In this document: positions 49,118-60,167 of the stretch, in pieces
Layout: each line of letters opens with the position of its first letter
Numbering within the stretch: the stretch's first letter is position 1
DNA from: Adiantum capillus-veneris
Lineage: Eukaryota > Streptophyta > Polypodiopsida > Polypodiales > Pteridaceae
Length of the DNA: 64,000 nt
NCBI GenBank assembly: GCA_014529385.2
Contig: CM043948.1
Location: forward strand, 76,301,291-76,365,290
Reading direction: 5' to 3'
Notes under the pieces: model-generated
Database searches by the model: none
Told to the model about the DNA's origin: nothing
What the model saw: only the letters and a program-made list of their open reading frames with translations
Position numbers and translations under genes: made by a program

Positions 49118-52008
49118 ATGTCTCTTCGTGACATAACCAATGAATCACCTGCACCGTCATCTACTAGGTCAACTAATGTCAGTCTGCGTCTACCGATCGA
49201 ATTTGCTCCCACAAAAAAAAAAGACGAGAAAGCATCTCAACCGGCATCCGTACGACGGTTTCAAGGAGAAACCAATGTTGACTTGTGGCTTGATGGAGGG
49301 TTGTATCCAAAAGATCCGCTCGTGGGCTGTCATTCGACATTCCGTACACTCCCAAGCTTAATCAATTATGTGGGAGAAGGAGAATGTGGTCTTCTTGGGT
49401 ATTGTAAGAGATTGGACTCCAATCACGCAGGTGAGTCGGCATATTTCCGACAACAATGTCAAGTGTTACACATTCATTCCACAAATCTCCAACAACAACT
49501 ACATTCCACAGAGAAACAACTCAAAGATCTTAAAGAGGAGATGAAAGCTACAGAAACAGAGGTAACTAAGCTACAGATTGCAATGATGCACCTAAAAGCC
49601 ACTCCATTTGCCATGCGTGAGCGTAAGAGGGAGTTCTCTTCCATTGAAAACTTAGCCTCTAATGGAGGGGCACGTAAGAAGTGGGTCACGGCAGCCAGGT
49701 ATTTTTTTTAAATCATAGTGTTCATAACTCTCAAATAATTTCCATCAATTTGTAACTCGGTTCACCTTTTGAAATAGGACATATATACAAGATGTGTGTG
49801 GAAGTTTTAGACAAGAGGACCGTTGCAATCTTCTCCTAGGATGCATATCAGAGGAAGATATACTTTACATCATAGGTTGTGAAAAGGCCAAACACATGAA
49901 AGATGCCATCACAAAGGAGATCCTAAAAAAGATCTAGATAACCTTGTGTCTGAGGATGATGTCCCGAGAGCTTGTGATGAGGTTGGGATTAGCACAAATG
50001 CATACCATGCACTTCATGGATTGATGAAAGATGCATTACAAGAGCAAGGCATCACCGAGAATTTGTTTTCTATTCCACATAGGGTCTGACTTGCAAAAAA
50101 AGAAAACAATGATCTCGTTCGGAAATCCCTTGGTGAATACAAACACATTGAAAGATCCATGATGTACTCTTCCACAAGTGCCAAGTCACGTGGTAATATA
50201 AAAGGAGGCAATACTATTCCTAATGGGGCAAAGTCTTTTGGTTATCATCAATTCAACAATATTTTTGTTGACTTGAAACAACTACAACGAGCTATGGTTA
50301 AATTTTATGCTTTGTCTCCACAAGGTAATACAAATTGTAATGTCATGTTTTATTTGTATTGAATATCAAATTCCTGTTTTGTTTCAGTACTTGGAGAGAA
50401 GCTCATATTTATTCTTAAGCTAGATGAATGTCAAATTGTCAAAGGATGGAGATTGGAATGTATGAGTGTGACACTCATGAATGAGGCAATGTTTTTTGCA
50501 AAAGTCGATGCTATCGGTGATCATTCTCAGAAACCATCATTTAGTGTACAATTGGAAAAAGAAATATGGTGGTTAGGAGCTTTTGAAGTTCCAAAAGAGA
50601 CTCATGAGGTGTTGGCATGGGTCTTCTCTATGATCCCGTGGATCACATAGGTTATTAAGACACAACTAGAGGGAGGAAAGCTAGAAGTAGATGGAGTAGG
50701 TACATTTGATGTTGAGTGGCACTTAGGAGGTGATCTAAAAACAATCAAATGTATACTTGGGTGTAAACAAGGTGCTTCATCACTTCTTCCTTGTCCATAT
50801 TGTGTATGAGGATACAAGGAGAGTACTCGTGGCTCCACGTCTTCAAACAAAAGTGTCGAGGGAAGTCAGGCAACAGGGTCAATGGATGATGATGCAAGGG
50901 ATTGGGTGTGGTCAGTGTTGAAGTGTCCTATCATGGAGGTCCCCAATCGATCGACAAAAGATAAAACATGGCATCCCATTATCAAATTTCCACTTACAAA
51001 TGTACACTTTTGCACTTTGCATGCCTTTATCGTATATTTGATCGCTTGTTAAAGCTTCACATAGAGTACTCTTTCACAATGAAACCACTTTCCAGATCCG
51101 TGGAAGCCATTGGAATAGTTGAAGCAATTCTAAATTCGATTGGATGTCATGGTGGCAATGTTTCTATCAATGGTGAGGTGGAAAATATGCATGAAGTGCC
51201 ACCAAAAGTATCTATGAATGGTGTGAAAGCACGTAGGTTTTTCAAGAAACCAGAGATGCGAAAGGAGAGGGGTGAGGAGGATGCTCCATGGGAGCTATGG
51301 AAAGATCTTTGCAAGTGTACGACAGATCAAAATTCAAATCCCGTGCTTGTAAATCTGTGTAGGCAAGTGTGGCACCACTTGGAGTTAGTGCTTTAAATAA
51401 TGTGGAAACCCCAAACCACAAGCGAGCAACAAAATTTGTTCAAAGATCACATTTAGAATTTCACTAAAGCATTTGTGTAAGCGTGGGGAGAGAGCAATAT
51501 CACACACTACATGGTAAGTTACTTTGTTCATTCAAATTTTGATGCTATACATAAACATTCATTTGATTTAAGCATTTTTTCTTGATGCAGCATATTTTGT
51601 ATGCGCATGGAGCATTCTTTATGTCAAAATATGGTTCATTAGACATGTGGAGCACTCAAGGAATGGAAAAATCACATTATCGAGCCAAAGGTGTTTACTT
51701 AAAAAATACACGTCACGGTGGTGGAACTACGAGATCCAACTACATGAAGGAGATGTTTGATTGGTTCTTTCGTTGTTCTTTGGGGAGATGTCATGCCATA
51801 GAGTGAGCACGAAAGTCAAGTCTTGCCAAGGAGGTTAGGAGACAATCTTGACTTAATGCTAGAGAGAAATGGAGAAACTCCACCGGACCCCTTAATCATG
51901 CTAGGCGGCGTGAAAATTGCCATAAAGTGGGCAAACGTTGGTTACCCAACATCTAAAACAAATGATGCTATGCAAAGTAATGTTTATGTTTGTAGATGTC
52001 TTTGTTGA
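49118..52008 (+). pseudogene. Spliced transposase-like gene (LGGDLK...CPYC family), decayed
   Basis: Four exons with GT-AG introns: 49118-49698, intron 49699-49777, exon to 50324, intron 50325-50387, exon to 51513, intron 51514-51590, exon from 51591. Exon 1 has a linker and a Gln/Lys coiled coil (LQQQLHSTEKQLKDLKEEMK). The core carries KLEVDGVGTFDVEWHLGGDL followed by KTIKCILGC and CPYC, then LHAF/YRIFDRLLKLHIEYSF, HYM|HILYAHGAFFM and SLDMWSTQGMEKSHYRAKG. This order matches a widespread, mostly unnamed family of transposase-like proteins that I know from invertebrate and plant genomes. The catalytic chemistry is not assigned. In-frame stops: TGA 50087, TAG 50648, TGA 50807, TAA 51394, TAG 51454, TAA 51478. 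Frameshifts lie near 49928, 51020 and 51806. Confidence 0.72.
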
Positions 52009-52176
52009 GTTGCATATAATACTTCTCCATTTATCCATTTTTCGTTTTTTATATTTTGATGATATTAAGAGTTTTTTTAAGTGGCCTGGTCAAGTGTGAA
52101 GAGACCTATTTTTTTTTAAATAGGGGGCTTTTAGAGAAGAGGGAGTCTCATTTTCAATCTTGCCCCTTCTTACTCA

Positions 52177-53012
52177 ATGGCACGCACAAAGCAAACAACA
52201 AGAAAAGATCAACCTTTTTTTGCTCACCCTCACTCATCTGTCCAAGGTGCTCAAAAACCACCTTGGATACACGAACAAGATCTCCTAGAAGAGATGGAGA
52301 GGGAATAGTCAGGTGAAGAGTAACAAGATGGACAACCTTCACGCAAGAAGAAATGGGTAGTGACTTCAGACACAGAAACCGAGACGGACAACGAAGCACA
52401 AAGCCCACCATAGAGAGAACAGGAGATCCCAAGAAATCATCGAGTCCCGGCTGGGAAGACATTGCCACGTGGCTTCGGAGCTCTGTCGTCAGATCAGCCT
52501 AGACGTGATCATGGGTTACTAAATGAAGAGGATTTTGAGGATGTAGAAGACGAGCCAGTTGGAGCGCAGGGTGGAGTTGAAGAGCCAGTCGAAGCACATG
52601 GTGGCCTTGAAGATGCGCAAGCTCCTCCTCGCAAGCCCTCTGGTATAAGGAAATTTTTTTTCAAGGTTCGCCCTCGCAAGGCCCATGTCCCAGATCCTAC
52701 CATCCCTCAACAATGGGCTTATGATGTGAAGCGACGCATTCCAAAGGCCTTGCAAGAGATTCGTCATTATCAAAAAACCTCAGACCTTCTCATCCGCAAG
52801 GCACCATTCGCATGTTTGGTGAAAGAGATCATGCAAAGTTATCGAATGGAGTTTCGAGTTCAAGGTATCGCCGTAGAAGCTCTGCAAGAAGCGGCAGAAT
52901 ATCAACTAATTTCTCTTTTTACACTAACTTGTGTACTATTCATGCAAAACGGGTGACAATAATGCCCAAGGATATAGCTCTTGCGCGTCGAATCAAAGGA
53001 GAAAGAGATTGA
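52177..53012 (+). pseudogene. Divergent histone H3-like gene with a ~185-residue N-terminal extension
   Basis: A single frame from ATG 52177. It begins MARTKQTTRKD, the canonical H3 tail start with Ala7 to Thr and Ser10 to Asp; Arg2, Lys4, Arg8 and Lys9 are kept. A long hydrophilic linker follows, including an acidic patch (NEEDFEDVEDEP). The histone fold starts near residue 186: [20 protein letters not shown] (alpha-N and alpha-1), [32 protein letters not shown] (alpha-2), then after a one-base shift in the T run at 52916-52920, [20 protein letters not shown] and RRIKGERD, stop at 53010-53012. Loop 1 has the length of canonical H3, not the longer CENH3 loop. In-frame stops are TAG 52306, TAA 52321 and TAG 52411, all where Gln codons fit. 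It follows the transposase-like gene by 170 bp on the same strand. Confidence 0.88.
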
Positions 53013-53139
53013 ATTTGACTTTTATGCAATTTTGGCAATGTAAAGATATCTTTTTCAAATATAACGAGTCGTGGCTTTAGTGATTTCTTTTCCATCATAT
53101 TGAACATTTGTGTTTTAAGTGATATGAGTAAAACTAAGT

Positions 53140-53141
<2 letters not shown>

Positions 53142-53206
<65 letters not shown>
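53142..53206. repeat. (GA)n microsatellite
   Basis: A perfect dinucleotide run of about 65 bp, just downstream of the H3-like gene. Confidence 0.95.
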
Positions 53207-53208
<2 letters not shown>

Positions 53209-53258
53209 CTGATTACAAGAGCTGTCAACCGAGTGTGGTTGATTGAAAAACCAAATAA

Positions 53259-53463
53259 GCATAATATCATTGCATTTTTGTAAACCTAGCCTAAAGAAGG
53301 TAAATAAAGGCTGTCTGGGGGCCTGCCCCGCAGAGGCGCGCGAGAAGGCAAAAGTAATAGTTACTTTTGCCTTCTCGTGCGCCTCTGCGGCGGCGGCAGG
53401 CCCCCAAACAGCCTTTTTTTACCTTCTCTAGGCTAGGTTTAGAAAAATGCAATGATATTATGC
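53259..53463. repeat. 205-bp near-perfect hairpin (MITE-like)
   Basis: Arms of about 100 bp around the TAG at 53358-53360. Landmarks outward are AAAAGTAA/TTACTTTT, GAGAAGGC, GCGCCTCTGCGG, GGGGGCCTGCC, CCTAGCCTA/TAGGCTAGG and GCATAATATCATTGCAT. One arm has an extra GGC unit. It sits between the convergent H3-like and minus-strand genes. Confidence 0.88.
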
Positions 53464-53651
53464 CTTTTTGGTGTTATTTATATGAAAAAAAAACTCTTGA
53501 TTTTGGTTCAGAGAATTGCACAATCATATCACAATATAGAACCAATCACCTATTGTCTATCGTACCATAAACTCAATACAAAATTTCACAGTTAAAATCA
53601 AGTCCCATTCAAAATTTGAAATAGCAAAGTACAAAGATGTGATATATCCCA

Positions 53652-55237
53652 TTACAAATTTGAAAGAGTTAATTGCAAGATATATGCAGCTATTGAGTGC
53701 TCTAAGATATGGTGAGCAATGTTTTCTCGGCGCTCTTGGGCGCAGGGAAGCTATTTGTGCAGCACATCCCAAGCAATTTGTTCCACATTGCTTAGACCTA
53801 CAGCTTGGCTTAAGGCCACGTTACAAAGCACACGACCACAAATGTGTGTCGCAAATGTAGCAGTGGCCAAAGATTTATTTACAAGATAAATAACTTGGGA
53901 GGCTTGAGATATGGTAACAGGCATAGGATGCGGCTCATTGCTTTCATCATTGACACCCAAAATTGACCACAAGGAGTGTACTCCTTGTGGATTAACCCAA
54001 AGCCGTCCTGGGAGAGCTTGCCAAGATAATGCTCAAGGGATGACTGCCATCCAAAAGCTTGGCGCCTACCATCTCCTCCCTGACCTGCATGCTCATCCAG
54101 CTCCACAACATTCTACAAAGAAATCAATAGGTAAGAATGCAACAATGAAAATTAACGTAATCACAAAACAAAAATTAATTAATACCTCTTGTTTTTCGCC
54201 TTCCTCATCGTTTATGCCTTTGCTGTCAAGAGAAATAGATGAATTGGGAGCCATAGCGACACTCTCAAGTTCATCTATATGAACAGGTATAGGAGTGCAT
54301 TGGGCTTCAAGCAATGCGCGTGTAGCTACAAACTCATCCTCCGACACGGATGAGTGCGGTGCATCTGTCACCGCCACCATTGCCAACTCCACTGTATCTA
54401 CCAAACTCTCTCCAAGGGGTAGGAGGATTCGATCCAGTGGATCGGAGGAGGGGTCAATGGCAGAGGACTCTACAGTGGCACAGAGGATGGACAGGCACTC
54501 ATGCATGCGGATGTCAAAAGTTTTTTCAAGATCATGTAAAAACAAATATTCCTCCCCATTTATGACAATTGGGGAGAGGTGTTAAAAAAAAACCTCTGGA
54601 GTTAATGTCTCCTCCGGCGCATCTGCAACAGCGGGCTTAAAGGATGCTTCTGCACCTTCATCACCCATGGATTTGGCGACATCCATGACACCTCCTGGGT
54701 AGGTTAGGGCAAGAATATTTCCCTCTTTGCTTGCATCCCAGGGAGCTGTAATGTGATCCTTTGTGTCCTTGACAACACCCCCAAGGCGCAAATGAGGAAA
54801 ACTCACCTCAGATCTTTCAGGTTCCTCCGCAAGAAGAAACACAAAGTCGCCAAGCGACTTAGAAACTGGGTGCCGACCTTCTTCTTTATCAAACGTGAAT
54901 CTTCAATGTACTGACCTGCCTCACCCGCAATTACACAAAATCGCTGAAGCCGCTGGGTGAAAGGCCGATCGCCTTTGTGTATGTAGCGAAGCAAATCGCA
55001 TGGAATCCACAATTCCCCTTGTCCAACAATTGGTACAACATACTTGTCGATGTAGATTTCAAAAAATTCCAACATAGGCTAAAAATATTAGATGTTTAGG
55101 TGAATAGTTGCGTTCACATCAAGTAATTGGGTGAAGAAATTGTGGAGATCGTCACTATCTTGCCACTCGGTTGTTTGTAAAAACGCTTGGAAGCGTTGTA
55201 ACGCCATGGCTTCGGGAGGGGTGGAGGAGGATGCCAT
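53652..55237 (-). pseudogene. Unidentified minus-strand gene with TATA box, decayed
   Basis: Starts MASSSTPPEAMALQRFQAF (55237). A short intron probably ends at TTTTTAG, 55078-55084. The second part is LEFFEIYIDKYVVPIVGQ to IEDSR, then after a one-base shift VSKSLGDFVFLLAEEPERSE (from 54842). It continues through a Ser/Asp/Glu-rich region with HLSPIVINGEEYLFLHDLEK, and ends with LWSILGVNDESNEP and NKSLATATFATHICGRVLC, down to TAA 53652. In-frame stops are TAA 54579-54581 and TAG 53751-53753. The N-terminal third looks like a globular domain that includes a buried strand pattern (ELWIPCDLLRYIHKGDRPF), but I cannot name it. It is convergent to the H3-like gene. Confidence 0.55.
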
Positions 55238-55339
55238 GATGCTAACTGCTAAGGTAGGAATGCAAAGAGTGCTAGAGCTCAAATGAGAGTGTGAACAGGA
55301 TATGTAGGTGAATTGTGAAAATGGTAGGGTTTAGGAGGC

Positions 55340-55347
55340 TTTATATA
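55340..55347 (-). promoter_or_regulatory. TATA box for the 53652-55237 gene
   Basis: TATATAAA on minus, about 103 nt upstream of the ATG at 55237. A pyrimidine/AC-rich leader lies in between, as in plant core promoters. Confidence 0.55.
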
Positions 55348-55354
55348 GCGCCCC

Positions 55355-55850
55355 CCCCAAAAAAAAAATTAATAACAACAATTAAAATATAAAACAATTT
55401 TCATAAAGTAACACAAATAACAAGAAGTTATAAAAAACTTTCAAATTAAATTATAATCATTTAACTCTAAAAACACATCACTACGACTTTAAGATAATGT
55501 GCATTGCCAAAATTTGATACAACCATCTGTTTGAACTTACAATTTGTGATATTATAAGAAATTTAAGTACAAAACATAACTACTCTAATGATAAAATCAG
55601 ATTCTCTTCCGTCATCCACGCCTTTTCAATTTGAATCGTGCTCTCCATGTGGCTACCAATTTAGCAAAAAAATAAGAAATAGCATACCCACCTTAGAGTG
55701 AGGAATAATCCAAAGAACATAAAGATAACATAATTAAGAGCAAAAGATCATTCACCTTACGTCGTCCAATGCAAAATTTTGTAGCTTCTCCATGCTCTAA
55801 ACCCATTATCACTAAGTGCTCTCGCACATTGGCCAATGTCCAATGTTTTT
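55355..55850. other. Spacer between the two minus-strand genes
   Basis: AT-rich DNA with a C8 run and an A-run at 55351-55370. No gene is seen. It probably includes the 3' end of the upstream minus gene. Confidence 0.4.
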
Positions 55851-56930
55851 TCACTTGGACGGTCTCAACAGCACCACTGGCAATTTGATTGCAATGTCAA
55901 ATACCTCAATTGTAGCATCGATGGATTGCAATGGAATCCATTCACCAAGCTTGCACATCCATCTTTCATAGAAGTACCGCACGTAAAGGGTGGAGCGCAC
56001 CTTGATGAAACGGATAGCAATGCCGAAACTTCCAACCTGACACCGAAAGCGATCTCCGTTGTGAAGTCCTTCAAGATACCCCCACTTCTCGCCAAGGATG
56101 GCTTCTTGTATCGTAATGTAGATCTTTGCAAACATACATAATGTTTGTATAATGGAAAGGCAAAGATCCGAATATGCTAGCGAAGACATGAGTAGGACAA
56201 CACCATCCAAGCCCAACGGAACGCGGTCTTTTCCAAATTTTAATGATGCTCTCACATAAGCTACAATCTTGGCTTTCAAAGACATTACAGTGAATGCATA
56301 TGGCTTTGGCCACTCCATGCTACACAAGGTTGTAGCCTCCAAAGGTTGTAGCTCTCCGTAGCCTTGCTCATTTGTAGGTACAATGTACTTGTAGAAGGGT
56401 GTAGAAGAACACCCTTTGTCGTGCAAGGTTTGATGAGGTTGTGTTGGAGAAGAGCATATCCCCAAGACTTGCATGCATGGCTGTAAATGTGCCTAAAAGA
56501 CACGAGAGCGGTTGCTCCTCCACAAGGCTAGAAGGAAAAACATATACATAGAAACAAAACAGTCCGTGAGATGTAAAAAGTCCAATTTTTTGTTACCACC
56601 AAAACCATTGAAGTGCAAGGGACATACAATTACAAGGAAAATACCTTGGGTTGGTGATCCCTCGTAGACGCATGTGTCCAAACATGAAGACATGTTGAAT
56701 GATTGCCACCGTACCCTTGTCTCTTACTTGCTTGAAGCCTATTAGTCTTCCCTTCCAATGGAGATCAACGTTTGTTCTTTCACGAACACGATGGGGACCG
56801 ATTGCGGAAGGTTGCATGTAGACCCACGCACCTTCTTGAAAAACCTAAGGTTCCCATTGCTGCTCCTCATTCTTCGAGTTGTGGAGAACCATACTTTGAA
56901 TGATGGGTTTGGGACGTCTATTTTCACCAT
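55851..56930 (-). pseudogene. Unidentified two-exon minus-strand gene
   Basis: The first exon (from about 56930, best frame broken by one TAG) includes VFQEGAWVYMQPSAIGPHRV and WKGRLIGFKQVRDKGTVAII, a beta-rich pattern that could be a small chromatin-reader-like domain (BAH is one guess). It ends at AACCCAAG|GTATTT (about 56644). The second exon begins after CTTTTAG near 56497. Its best frame, 56474-55851, is 207 codons, with YKYIVPTNEQGYGELQP and KIVAYVRASLKFGKDRVPLG then LDGVVLLMSSLAYSDLCL. No stop interrupts this second part. The family is unknown. Confidence 0.45.
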
Positions 56931-56948
56931 TGTTTGCGATGGATGCTT

Positions 56949-57186
56949 AAGTGGGAGCTTGAAATTGCAATGGAGAGCTTGGGGAAGGAGGAGGGAGACA
57001 GAGTTTAGAGAGAGGGGGAGCTTAAAGTTGCAATGGAGAGCTTGAGGAAGGAGGACGGAGACAGAGTTTAGAGAGAGAGTGGGAGCTTAAAGTTGCAATG
57101 GAGAGCTTGAGGAAAGAGGAGGGAGACAGAGTTTAGGGAAAGAGTGGGAGCTTAAAGTTGCAATGGAGAGCTTGAGGAAGGAGGAA
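56949..57186. repeat. ~64-bp tandem repeat, four units
   Basis: Units start at 56953, 57016, 57081 and 57146. Each reads GGGAGCTTAAAGTTGCAATG, then GAGAGCTTGAGGAAGGAGGA, then GGAGACAGAGTTTAGAGAGAG. It lies just upstream of the 55851-56930 gene. Confidence 0.88.
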
Positions 57187-57225
57187 CATGCATATGCATT
57201 ACAAGCTCCTCAAAGCCTTCATAAA

Positions 57226-57367
57226 TGTTGAGCTTATATGTGAAGCTACTCAATATATGGCTTCTCTATATATGGCACCCAGGTCCCCTCTATATATACA
57301 TCATCTCATGTGTGTATTCTACACACTTTGGGGTTCTACTTCTGTGCTCTCTCCTTCTCTCTCAACA
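57226..57367 (+). repeat. 5' LTR
   Basis: 142 bp, TGTTGAGC to CTCTCAACA, with TATATATA motifs near 57265-57300 and TGTGTATTCTACACAC. Confidence 0.93.
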
Positions 57368-57379
57368 TGGTATCAGAGC
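57368..57379 (+). other. Primer-binding site
   Basis: TGGTATCAGAGC directly after the 5' LTR, complementary to the 3' end of initiator methionine tRNA. Confidence 0.88.
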
Positions 57380-57390
57380 AGTACGTTTTT

Positions 57391-58440
57391 GTTTTCGATT
57401 TTTCTCCTGATCAAAATCAATTTTGCAGAAACTACAACTTTGGAATCAATGTGGTCTACAACTTTGCAGAAGGAAGTTTCTTCAAATTCTGCACCGATTT
57501 TGAGTTATCGTTCACGGACTGCGTACATACCTGAAAAACAGCTTTCGCGTTTTGTTTTTAATTTTTCTGCTAATTGGAAACGATTTTGCAGAAACCACCC
57601 GCTTGAGATACCGGAATCGATGTGGTCTACACTTTTGCAGAAGAAAGTTTTTTCAAATTCTGCACCGAATTTGAGTTATCGTTCGCGGACTGCATACATA
57701 CCTGAAAAGCAACTTCCGCTTTTTGTTTTTGATTTTTTTGCTAATTAGAAACGATTTTGCAGAAACTACTCGCGTAACAGACCGGAATCGATGTGGTCTA
57801 CAACTTTGCAGAAAAAAGTTTTTTCAAATTCTGCACCGAGTTTGAGTTATTGTTCGCGGACTGCGTACATATTTGAAAAGCAACTTCCGCTTTTTGTTTT
57901 TGATTTTTCTGCTAATTGAAAACGATTTTGCAGAAACTACTCGCGCAACAGACTGGAATCGATGTGGTCTACAACTTTGCAGAAGGAAGTGTTTTCAAAT
58001 TCTGCACCGATTTTGAGTTATCGTTCGCGGACTGCGTACATACCTGAAAAGCAACTTCCGCTTTTTGTTTTTGATTTTTCTGCTAATTGAAAACGATTTT
58101 GCAGAAACTACCCACGCGAGAGACCGAAATCAATGTGGTCTACAACTTTGCAGAGGGAAGTGTTTTCAAATTATGCACCGATTTTGAGTTATCGTTCGCG
58201 GACTGCGTACATACCTGAAAAGCAATTTTCGCTTTTTGTTTTTTGATTTTTCTTCTTATTGAAAACGATTTTGCAGAAACTACCCGCGCGAGAGACCGGA
58301 ATCGATGTGTTCTACAACTTTGCAGAAGAAACTACCCGCGATGAGGATTGGAATCGATGTGGTCTATAACTTTGCAGAAGAAAGTTTCTCTAAATTCTGC
58401 ACCGATTTTGGGTTATCGTCTCGGACTGCGAATATGTTTG
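57391..58440 (+). repeat. 171-bp internal tandem repeat, about six units
   Basis: CGATTTTGCAGAAAC marks unit starts at 57581, 57752, 57923, 58094 and 58266, and a variant at 57418. Each unit holds ATGTGGTCTACAACTTTGCA, TTCTGCACCGATTTTGAG, TTATCGTTCGCGGACTGCG and TTTTTGTTTTTGATTTTTC. Confidence 0.92.
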
Positions 58441-58729
58441 AAAATCAAAATTTTACTTTTTGCTTTTGAATTTTCTCATAATTGAAAACTTCTCAATTAT
58501 ATTTTTCTTCATCAATCATATATTTGTTACTGACGTAACTTTGCTGCAGAAGCCAGTTACACATCGTTCCGATTCAGTTGAGCCGTTGATGATCGTCCAA
58601 ATTCTATCGAGCTACTGTTGGTACATGATCTTTTGTTATATGATATACTCGTTCATTGATTCTCGTATAATTATTCTTTTAGAGATATAGTTTACGTCGT
58701 TTTATTGATAATTTCTCATTGATACCATA

Positions 58730-59135
58730 GTGATTTTGATGGTACCATGATGATGTTTTGTTAATACTTTGGTCATGGTGATTTTCGTTGATACCATGAT
58801 GATATGTCATTGATACCATGGTTATTCTCGGTGGTGCCATGATGATATTTCGTTGATACCATGGTTATTCTCGGTGATTCCATGATGATATTTCGTTGAT
58901 TCCATGGTGATTTTTGTTGATACCATGATGATGTTTTGTTGATACCATGGTTATTCTCGGTGATACCATGATGTTGTTTCGTTGATACCATGGTTATTCT
59001 CGGTGATTCCATGATGATGTTTCATTGATACCATGGTTATTCTCGGTGATGCCATGATGTTGTTTCGTTGATACAATGATTATTCTCGGTGATATCATGA
59101 TGCTTTTCGTTGATACCATGATCATTTATTCATTT
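58730..59135 (+). repeat. ~20/40-bp internal tandem repeat
   Basis: Runs of TTGATACCATGGTTATTCTC and GGTGATTCCATGATGATGTT alternate about ten times with small changes. The minus frame 58773-59012 is a translation of this repeat, not a gene. Confidence 0.88.
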
Positions 59136-59834
59136 TTATTGATATAATGATGATATTTTGTTAATACTTTGATGGTATTCATTGATCACTACATTGATAA
59201 ATGTTGTTTTATGTAGTATATACACATATCATTTGTATCACGTAATCACACATTTTGTACTTTTACGTTTATACTTTATGTACCATATGTTGTCGTGCGT
59301 ATATATGTCGTCAAAAGAGTGGCGTCGCGAACCATCTCTTATGGCATTGTGAACGTAATTATTTCATTAACGATGCTAATAATTTTCATGACATGTTTTT
59401 TTTTGGAGTCTATGATCTATGTAGGATTGATCAAAGAATTGATTTTATGAAGACAAACTTGGTGACAATAAAAGATTTATGAAGATATGTTTGGTGATGC
59501 CATATTGATGACAACATGAAGACATGTTTGGTGATGCGATATTGATGACAAGCTACACAGCAGATTCACGGAGACACTTTTGATTACAAGCTAATCGATA
59601 GCTTTTACACCTCTTTATTGAACCTTTGTATTCATTATTGTATTGATAGGATAGGAGTAATGTAACTCCTCATAAAACATTCATTGTAAAAGGAGTGATG
59701 TAGCTCCTCGTAAACATTTGTATATTCAATGATTTTTATAATATAACGGTGGGTGTATATAGAGCTGTGGGTTTTTCCCTTGATCCCCCAAGGGTTTTTT
59801 CATCCACAGTTAGGGACCCTTATTTGAGCGGGGG

Positions 59835-59976
59835 TGTTGAGCTTATATGTGAAGCTACTCAATATATGGCTTCTCTATATATGGCACCCAGGTCCCCTCT
59901 ATATATACATCATCTCATGTCTGTATTCTACACACTTTGGGGTTCTACTTCTGTGCTCTCTCCTTCTCTCTCAACA
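59835..59976 (+). repeat. 3' LTR
   Basis: Same as the 5' LTR except for one base. It is preceded by GAGCGGGGG. Confidence 0.93.
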
Positions 59977-60167
59977 ATAAAAAATCTTGTTTGGGAGTTG
60001 GAAGAATGTTATTAAGATTGTTAACTAGACATATTTTTAGTCCTCCAAAGAAAGGGCTCGTAGTCAACACTAGCACTTGTTGAGATGAGGCTATTCTCAA
60101 ACATTTTTTGTACATGTGGAGATTGTTAAAAGCGCATTAGATTTTATCTGGATGGTTCAAGAATGAT

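Larger units (their letters stand above)
57226..59976 (+). mobile_element. Young miniature LTR retrotransposon, 2.75 kb, no coding capacity
   Basis: LTRs of 142 bp at 57226-57367 and 59835-59976 start TGTTGAGC and end TCTCAACA. I find one difference between them (CATGTGTG versus CATGTCTG). The 5-bp target duplication ATAAA is at 57221-57225 and 59977-59981. The primer-binding site TGGTATCAGAGC (initiator Met tRNA type) follows the 5' LTR directly, and GAGCGGGGG precedes the 3' LTR as a polypurine tract. The interior is tandem repeats and noncoding, so the element must be moved by an autonomous relative. Its size and LTR length fit the TRIM/SMART class. Confidence 0.93.

Noticed and set aside
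52177-53012. CENH3 (centromeric H3) identity
   Set aside because: Loop 1 is the length of canonical H3, the tail starts like canonical H3, and the [15 protein letters not shown] end is H3-like. Only a long tail and the APF..LVKEI resemblance point the other way.
58773-59012. 79-codon minus-strand protein
   Set aside because: It is a translation of the ~20/40-bp tandem repeat inside the miniature LTR element.
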